From positions 1-8,224 of the forward strand of contig JADZAD010000240.1 of the NCBI GenBank assembly GCA_020852775.1: 8,224 nucleotides of DNA. Reading direction: 5' to 3'. Shown one piece after another: positions 1-5,555 of the stretch (positions are counted from its first letter, which is position 1; the number at the start of each line of letters is the position of its first letter). This stretch comes from Anaerolineae bacterium (GTDB taxonomy: Bacteria; Chloroflexota; Anaerolineae; Aggregatilineales; UBA3940). The notes beneath the pieces are model-generated. The model did no database searches. It was given only the letters and a program-made list of their open reading frames with translations, and was not told the DNA's origin. Position numbers and translations under genes: made by a program.

Positions 1-1644
1 ATCGCCGGGAGTGTCACGGGGGAAGGCAGCCGTATCCTCAGTGTGATGACGTCGGACGGTCGTGTTGTGCTCGCTTCAGATCAGATTACCGGGGCCGGTA
101 CTCCTGCTGCTCTCACAGATGTACTCACTACGTCGTCAGATGTGCTGCCTGTCTATCTGGACCCGGATGGCACCGAATACATGGTTGAGGCGGTGACGAT
201 TAACGAGCTTGGCCTGTCGGCGTCGAACCCTGCAGCCCGCCTTGCATGGATCGTTGTGGCGCGTCAGCCTGTGGCTGACTTTCGGCGCGCGATTCTCGAT
301 TTTATCGGTGGTTTCCGGCTGATCCTGCTCGGCAACGTAATCTTCGTCGGGGTCTTTGCCCTGCTGTTTACGCGGGTGATTATGAATCCGCTGAACAAGC
401 TGACGCGCATCTCCCGTGAAATTGAGGCCGGTCATCTGGCGATGCGTATCCCTGAACTCCCTGAGGATGAGATCGGGCAGTTCGCGGATGTGCTTCGGCG
501 CGTAGTCTCCCGGCTGACAGCCCGGCTGGATCAGTTGAATGCCGCGGCGCAGGTATCGCGGATTGCCGCCCTGACCCTCGACCTCAGCCAGTCGCTGGGC
601 CGCGTGGCACACGCGCTCCACGAGCAGCTTGGCTACCCTGAGGTTCGTATCTATCTGGCGGACATGCCTCGCCAGCGGCTTATCGTGCAGGCCGGCGCCG
701 GGCCGGAAAGCGAGCGCATGATGCATGCTGCGACCCGTACTCCGTTGGATGAGTCCTCGCTTATCGGGCGGGCAGCCCTGCTGGGTGAGTCGCAGGTTGG
801 TGGCGGAGTCGAGATGCCGAAGTTTGCTGGTGGTGTTGCGCAACCAGCAGAGGTGGCGATCCCGCTGCAGGCAGGTGGGCGCACGCTCGGCGTGCTGCAC
901 GTCGTAGCGGATCGCCCGGGGGCGTTCGGGCGCGAGGATGTTGACATCCTGCGGCTGATCTGCGACCAGATCGCCGCCGCGGTCGAGAATGCCCGGCTGT
1001 ACGACGAGAGCAAGTCCAGCCTGGTGGAAATCGAAGCACTGAACCGGCGGCTGACGCAGACAGCCTGGGAAGAACATGTCAATGAGGCAGAGGATGCGCT
1101 GCGCCACACACTTGATCCGGAAGGGCATTGGCCCGATTTGGCCGAGCGCATCACGGATTCGGTTGAAGTCAGAGCAGAGACGTTCATTGACGCTTCCGGG
1201 CGCAATGTGCTGGCCGCACCTCTGGTGCTGCGTGGGCAGCCAGTGGGCACGCTCGCGGTGACGCGCCCTGCGGATGAACGCTGGACGATGGATGAGGTAG
1301 TGCTCGTCGAATCGATTGCCTCACGTATGGTGATGATCGCGGAAGGTATCCGCCTGGTTGAAGAATCCAGCCGGCGCGCGGAGCGCGAGCGGCAGGTGAA
1401 CGAGGTCTCGGCAGATCTGATCCAGCGCGCGGCCAGCGTAGACTCCATTCTGCAGACCGCCCTGAACAAGCTCAGTGGGGCGCTTGGCTCAGACCATGTG
1501 TCACTGCGAATCGGCGCCCCACCGGTTGAGCCTGGCCACCGGATCGCTTCCGGGCGGGCGGATGATCCGAACGGGATGGCCCCTGATATACGCGCCCGGA
1601 ACGGAGACGGAGGGCTGATCGATGGCAGCGACCAGCCGCTTTAA
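1..1644 (+). CDS. Membrane sensor protein, Cache-HAMP-GAF-half-GAF, no output domain (5' partial)
   Basis: The reading frame is open from base 1 to the TAA at 1642-1644, leaving 547 residues. The GTG/ATG codons at 43-48 are internal, because cache-like sequence precedes them, so the true start lies upstream of the window. Residues about 10-95 look like the membrane-proximal half of a Cache domain (MTSDGRVVLAS, later WIVVARQP). A membrane helix lies at about 106-127, followed by HAMP at about 126-178 (NPLNKL, then the DEIGQF pattern). A GAF domain spans about 191-334 and ends VENARLYDES. Next come a linker with Trp356, a half-GAF at about 402-457 (LVLRGQPVGTLAV) and a GAF-start-like tail at about 460-508. 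The last 39 residues are Gly/Asp/Pro-rich and look disordered. The GAF is the most diverged of the set, lacking the YHAQVF and LLPDTR signatures. No kinase, GGDEF or chemotaxis domain is present. The role is probably membrane signal input; ligand and partner are unknown. Confidence 0.9.
   Translation: MAGSVTGEGSRILSVMTSDGRVVLASDQITGAGTPAALTDVLTTSSDVLPVYLDPDGTEYMVEAVTINELGLSASNPAARLAWIVVARQPVADFRRAILDFIGGFRLILLGNVIFVGVFALLFTRVIMNPLNKLTRISREIEAGHLAMRIPELPEDEIGQFADVLRRVVSRLTARLDQLNAAAQVSRIAALTLDLSQSLGRVAHALHEQLGYPEVRIYLADMPRQRLIVQAGAGPESERMMHAATRTPLDESSLIGRAALLGESQVGGGVEMPKFAGGVAQPAEVAIPLQAGGRTLGVLHVVADRPGAFGREDVDILRLICDQIAAAVENARLYDESKSSLVEIEALNRRLTQTAWEEHVNEAEDALRHTLDPEGHWPDLAERITDSVEVRAETFIDASGRNVLAAPLVLRGQPVGTLAVTRPADERWTMDEVVLVESIASRMVMIAEGIRLVEESSRRAERERQVNEVSADLIQRAASVDSILQTALNKLSGALGSDHVSLRIGAPPVEPGHRIASGRADDPNGMAPDIRARNGDGGLIDGSDQPL
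1607..1615 (+). promoter_or_regulatory. Shine-Dalgarno site for the second gene
   Basis: GGAGGG at 1609-1614 lies 7 nt before the ATG at 1622, inside the end of the first gene. It fixes the start of the second gene and implies translational coupling. The nonamer ACGGAGGGC recurs exactly before the third gene. Confidence 0.75.
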
Positions 1645-3364
1645 CCTGCAACAGGTCTTCCACGCGATTCTGCAGCCTTCCACAGAGACTGACCTGCTCG
1701 AGGCGCAGCGCGCCAGGGTGCTGCGGACGATTGCGCTGGTGGTCGGTGTGATTGCGCTCTTCTCAACCGTGATCTTCGTAGTCCTCAGCGCGCCGTCGGT
1801 CAATATCCTCTATGCCGATGCGGGAATGGTTGGGCATGGCATTGCGAACGCGATCATGTTCGCAATGCTCTTTGTGGTGCAGGTGTTACTCCGCCGCGGA
1901 CGGGTACGGCTGGCCAGCCTGCTTTATGTGCTGGTCTTCCAGGTTGCGCTCGTTGCCCAGTTTGTGTATCTCGGTATGCAGCCGGAGGTCTTCATTCTGT
2001 TCGCGCTGCCCATCATCATGAGCGCGGTGCTGCTTGGGCGGACATGGACGACGATCATAACAATTGCGGCGGTTGGCGCCCTCTGGATGACGATGATTCC
2101 TGGCTACCCGGATCAGATTCCGGCGCAGGGAGGTATATTCACGACGGCCCCGGTGGCTGCGGCCAGCCTGCTGCTGGGTACGGTGGGGTATATCGTGCTG
2201 GCGTTCATTGCCAGCAGCCTGATCGGGATGCTCGAACTCTACGTCCACACGATGCGGCGCACCAACCTTCAGCTTGAGGCGGCAGCAGCTCTGAGCCAGG
2301 CTGCAGCGACATCCCGCAGCCTGGCCGAACTGCTTGAACTGGTGGTAACGCGGATTCAGAAAGCGTATGGCTTCTACCATGCCCAGGTCTTTCTGGTTGA
2401 CCAGGAAGGCCGTAATGCGCGGTTGCAAGCCAGTACCGGGCGGGCTGGCGCGGCCCTGCTGGCGCGGGGCCACTATCTGCCAGTCGGGTCACAGTCTGTT
2501 GTTGGGCAGTGTACCGGTATGGGGCAGCCCGTAGTGGTTAACGATACGGCGCGCAGTGCCACGCATCGTCCTAACCCGCTGCTGCCGGATACACGCGCTG
2601 AACTGGCGCTGCCTCTCGTTGTGCAGAATCAGGTAATTGGCGCGATTGACGTACAGAGCGTCGTGCCTGATGTGTTCCAGCCAGACGATATTCGCTCGTT
2701 GCAAGTGATGGCCGGGCAGTTGGCGGTATCGATCAACCAGACGCGGTTGCTCGAAGAACTGCAAACACGGGCGGCTGAGAATGAGGGCCTGCTGCGCGAC
2801 GCGCAGGGCAACCTCCGTGAGATTGAGGAACTGAATCGCCGCCTGACCCGTGAAGGCTGGGCAGATTATCTGCGGGCACGCCGCAGCCGGGGCGGGCTGG
2901 GTTATACCCTCTCAAGCCAGGTGATCGAGCGTGATACCGGTTGGACCACCCCCATGCGGCAGGCCTACCAGAGCGAGCGGAGTGTGGTGATCCGCCAGGA
3001 TCAGCACGCCAACATCGCGGCCATCCCGATGCGTCTGCGCGGTGAGACAATCGGTGTGCTGGAGGTCGAGCGCAGCGGCGAGCGCCCATGGACAAACGAT
3101 GAACTGGAAATGGCAGAAGTGCTCGTGGAGCGGCTGGTGATTGCGATTGAGAATGCCCGCCTGTATGAACAGGCTACCCAGTCGATCCAGCGCGAGCAGT
3201 TCGTGAATCAGGTATCTCAGCAGGTGCAGAGCGCACAGACGATTGACGAGGTGCTCCAGGCGGCGCTGACGGAACTCAGCGCCATGCTGGGTGCGTCTCG
3301 CGGAGTGGTGCAGATCAGCCCGCGAGACACCGCCCCACCGGACGGAGGGCAGGTTCAGCCGTGA
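1622..3364 (+). CDS. Six-helix membrane sensor with GAF and half-GAF, no output domain
   Basis: This is a complete 580-residue protein. The ATG at 1622 is chosen for its strong GGAGGG site and because the next in-frame ATGs fall inside the membrane domain. It overlaps the preceding gene by 23 nt. Hydrophobic segments at about 36-56, 70-90, 97-117, 122-138, 141-159 and 174-197 suggest six membrane helices with short loops. I do not recognise a named input family, and there is no HAMP. A short helix (about 205-232) leads into a canonical GAF at about 232-378, with YHAQVFLVD around His253, LPVGSQSVVGQ and LLPDTRAELALP. Then come a linker with LNRRLTREGWADYL (Trp413), a half-GAF at about 464-517 (IPMRLRGETIGVLEV ... 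IENARLYEQ) and a tail at about 525-571 resembling a GAF start. No catalytic domain follows. It probably senses a membrane or small-molecule signal and passes it to a partner. That role is inferred from architecture only. Confidence 0.93.
   Translation: MAATSRFNLQQVFHAILQPSTETDLLEAQRARVLRTIALVVGVIALFSTVIFVVLSAPSVNILYADAGMVGHGIANAIMFAMLFVVQVLLRRGRVRLASLLYVLVFQVALVAQFVYLGMQPEVFILFALPIIMSAVLLGRTWTTIITIAAVGALWMTMIPGYPDQIPAQGGIFTTAPVAAASLLLGTVGYIVLAFIASSLIGMLELYVHTMRRTNLQLEAAAALSQAAATSRSLAELLELVVTRIQKAYGFYHAQVFLVDQEGRNARLQASTGRAGAALLARGHYLPVGSQSVVGQCTGMGQPVVVNDTARSATHRPNPLLPDTRAELALPLVVQNQVIGAIDVQSVVPDVFQPDDIRSLQVMAGQLAVSINQTRLLEELQTRAAENEGLLRDAQGNLREIEELNRRLTREGWADYLRARRSRGGLGYTLSSQVIERDTGWTTPMRQAYQSERSVVIRQDQHANIAAIPMRLRGETIGVLEVERSGERPWTNDELEMAEVLVERLVIAIENARLYEQATQSIQREQFVNQVSQQVQSAQTIDEVLQAALTELSAMLGASRGVVQISPRDTAPPDGGQVQP
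2369..2400 (+). repeat. GAF-core DNA repeat, copy 1
   Basis: This encodes the conserved GFYHAQVFLV segment of the GAF in the second gene. By direct reading it differs from the copy at 4627-4658 at 2 of 32 bases. More diverged copies lie at 6816-6847 and 8175-8206. It is a coding repeat from paralogous domains, not a mobile repeat. Confidence 0.7.
3342..3350 (+). promoter_or_regulatory. Probable Shine-Dalgarno site for the third gene
   Basis: ACGGAGGGC carries GGAGGG at 3344-3349, 11 nt before the GTG at 3361. The spacing is slightly long, but the GTGA stop/start overlap also favours coupled re-initiation. The alternative ATG at 3382 has no purine-rich site before it. Confidence 0.55.
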
Positions 3365-5553
3365 AACAACTGCTGTCTCGGATGGCGTGGCGCAATCTCT
3401 CAGTGCGGGCCCGGTCTCTGGCGCTTCTGATCGCCCAACTGATGCTGGTCGTCGGGCTTGCCGGGCTTGCCCTCAGCCATCAGGCTGAGTTGCAGCGTCA
3501 GGTGCGTGCATCGGTAACCGGTGAGAACACTCTCGCGGAGGCGCTCGGTCGCCTTGATGATGCCGCACGTGACCTGGAAGAGATCAATATCCGTGTCTCT
3601 GAAGGCTATGCGGAACCCGGGTTCGATCTCGTGGCGACGGTTCTGTTCCTGGAACACCGGGTGACGCTGGCCGAGGCCCGTGACGCGATCCAGGATATGC
3701 GGGTGATCGTCGCTGCCGGGCAGGTGGATTCGACCCGGCGTGCTTCTGTTGAAGCAGAACTCACCCTTCTGGAAACTAACCTCACCGGGCTTGAAGAGGG
3801 GTTCGCGCCGGTGGAGGACATCATACGCGGACTGATTCTGCCCGACGCTGGCGCCCTCAATCGGCTGGCTGCGGCTTCAGCGGCCTTTCATGCCGCCGCG
3901 CTGCAGATACCCGGTGACACTGACCTGCTCAATGATGCCTATACCGTTCGGGATGCGGAAGCGGCGATCTTGGCAAATACCGGCGGCCAGACACTGAGTA
4001 CCTTTATGGACGCGCTGACCGCCTACGAACGCCGCTTCGATCTGATCGGAACGAGTGTGCCCGATGTAGATATGGCGGCATTGTCAGCAGAGTATGCCCA
4101 GGCTGCTGAGCAGGCCTCCACCCTGTTGACGGAGTTGAAGAAGAGCCAGCGAATCGCCGACCTGCGCCTCGCGGACATCAGCGGTAGTGTCGAGCGGCTT
4201 GCAACGCTTACCGGGGCCTTCAATCAGGGACGGGCCGATCGTCTTGAACAGGTGCTGCGCGCACAGCGCCAGATGCTGCTGGCGGTGGTCGCGGCCGTGC
4301 TGATCCTGACGCTGGTGCTGATCGTTGGCTTTGGCGAATCGATCTCGCGTGGGCTGCGCCCGCTCCTGGGTGCGGCCTCGGACCTTGAAGCCGGGAAGCT
4401 GACGGTGCGTGTGCCGGTGCAGGGTGAGGATGAATTCAACCGGCTTGCCCTGAGTTTCAACGCGATGGCACTGCAGCTTGAAAGCCTTGTCGGGGGGCTG
4501 GAGCAGCGTGTCGCCGAAGCCACACGTGATCTGGCGATCACGGCTGAGATCGGGCAGTCCGTCGTCCGGATGGGCGATCCGCGAGACCTGATGGACAGTA
4601 TCATTGAGCTGATCCGCAGGCGTTTTGGCTTCTACCATGCACAGGTCTTTCTGGTGGATGAAGCGGCAGGCAGCGCCAACCTCGTTGCCAGCACTGGGAT
4701 TGCCGGACGTGAACTGCTTGCCCGCAAGCATACTCTGCCGGTCGGGTCTCAATCAGTAATCGGGCAGGTGACCGCTGCCGGGAGGCCGCTCATCGCATTG
4801 GATACAGAATCCAGTCCGGTACACCGCCGTAACGAGCTGCTGCCTGATACGCGCTCGGAGATGGCCCTGCCGATGCGAGTGGGCGACCGGGTGATCGGTG
4901 CGCTCGATATTCAGAGTGTGGCCGCGAATGCGTTTGATGACGACGATATCGCGGTCTTTCAGATCATCGCTGATCAGCTTGCGATTGCCATTGATAATGC
5001 GCGGCTGTACACACGCCTTGCTGACGCTGAGTCACGGCTGTATCAGCTTGAACATGCGCCATCCACAGATGCCTGGAGCGTCTTTCACCAGTCGCGTCAG
5101 GGTGAGGCTGCGGCGGGCTACCAGGTCGTTGGTGAGCGTATTGAACCGGTCAGAGGAGAAGCGTCACCTGCCCTGCAGAAAGCTATTCTCAGCGGGCGGA
5201 TTGCCTCCTTCACCAACGGAGAAGATGATATTCATCTCGCGGTACCGATCACCGTGCGTGGTGAAGTGATCGGTGCCTTCGGGTTCGGTGGTGAGCATAT
5301 CGCTGATCTCACCGAGGAAGACCTGTCACTCGTGCAGGCAGTGATTGACCGGGTGGGCCTCGCCCTGGAGAACCTCCGGCTGGTTGAACAGACCTCTCGC
5401 CGTGCGGAGCATGAGCAGGTCGTCAACGAGATTACTGCGAAGATCGTCGGTTCAACCGACGTAAACTATATCCTGCAGACGACCGTGCGCGAACTGGGCC
5501 GGGTGCTAGGCGCGCCGCAGACCGTGGTACAACTGCGGCGCGAAGGTGGCTGA
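3361..5553 (+). CDS. Membrane sensor with helical extracytoplasmic domain, HAMP, GAF and half-GAF, no output domain
   Basis: This is a complete 730-residue protein starting at a GTG in the 4-nt overlap GTGA. An ATG seven codons later (3382) is possible but less likely. Two membrane helices, at about 20-39 and 305-325, bracket an extracytoplasmic region of about 265 residues. That region is rich in Ala, Leu, Glu and Arg and looks all-helical, like a four-helix-bundle or helical-bimodular sensor; I could not assign a family. HAMP spans about 326-378 (LRPLLGAASDLEAGKL, then EDEFNRLALSFNAM). A GAF at about 408-553 carries YHAQVFLVD around His426, LPVGSQSVIGQV and LLPDTRSEMALP. A linker with DAWSVFHQS (Trp572), a half-GAF at about 624-677 (VPITVRGEVIGAF ... 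LENLRLVEQ) and a GAF-start-like tail at about 680-727 complete it. I saw no cysteine in the protein. No kinase or cyclase domain is present. It is likely a signal-input subunit; this is inferred. Confidence 0.93.
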   Translation: MKQLLSRMAWRNLSVRARSLALLIAQLMLVVGLAGLALSHQAELQRQVRASVTGENTLAEALGRLDDAARDLEEINIRVSEGYAEPGFDLVATVLFLEHRVTLAEARDAIQDMRVIVAAGQVDSTRRASVEAELTLLETNLTGLEEGFAPVEDIIRGLILPDAGALNRLAAASAAFHAAALQIPGDTDLLNDAYTVRDAEAAILANTGGQTLSTFMDALTAYERRFDLIGTSVPDVDMAALSAEYAQAAEQASTLLTELKKSQRIADLRLADISGSVERLATLTGAFNQGRADRLEQVLRAQRQMLLAVVAAVLILTLVLIVGFGESISRGLRPLLGAASDLEAGKLTVRVPVQGEDEFNRLALSFNAMALQLESLVGGLEQRVAEATRDLAITAEIGQSVVRMGDPRDLMDSIIELIRRRFGFYHAQVFLVDEAAGSANLVASTGIAGRELLARKHTLPVGSQSVIGQVTAAGRPLIALDTESSPVHRRNELLPDTRSEMALPMRVGDRVIGALDIQSVAANAFDDDDIAVFQIIADQLAIAIDNARLYTRLADAESRLYQLEHAPSTDAWSVFHQSRQGEAAAGYQVVGERIEPVRGEASPALQKAILSGRIASFTNGEDDIHLAVPITVRGEVIGAFGFGGEHIADLTEEDLSLVQAVIDRVGLALENLRLVEQTSRRAEHEQVVNEITAKIVGSTDVNYILQTTVRELGRVLGAPQTVVQLRREGG
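4627..4658 (+). repeat. GAF-core DNA repeat, copy 2
   Basis: This encodes GFYHAQVFLV in the third gene. It matches the copy at 2369-2400 at 30 of 32 positions, closer than most of the surrounding paralogous sequence. Confidence 0.7.
5542..5549 (+). promoter_or_regulatory. Probable Shine-Dalgarno site for the fourth gene
   Basis: GAAGGTGG lies 6 nt before the ATG at 5556 and overlaps the last codons of the third gene. It is weaker than the GGAGGG of the other junctions but well spaced. Confidence 0.5.
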
Positions 5554-5555
5554 CG

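Noticed and set aside
43..48. GTG/ATG at 43-48 as the true start of gene 1
   Set aside because: The frame is open to base 1, upstream codons continue plausible Cache sequence, and no ribosome-binding site fits. Starting here would also leave a Cache fragment without its first membrane helix.
136..1128. 330-codon open frame on the - strand opposite gene 1
   Set aside because: It lies wholly antisense to well-supported sensor sequence. Its product is Arg/Gln/His-rich with no recognisable domain, as expected from the mirror frame of GC-rich coding DNA.
4084..4752. 222-codon open frame on the - strand opposite gene 3
   Set aside because: It is antisense to HAMP and GAF coding sequence. A similar shadow frame appears opposite the GAF of gene 2, so it arises from the shared coding sequence and not from a gene.
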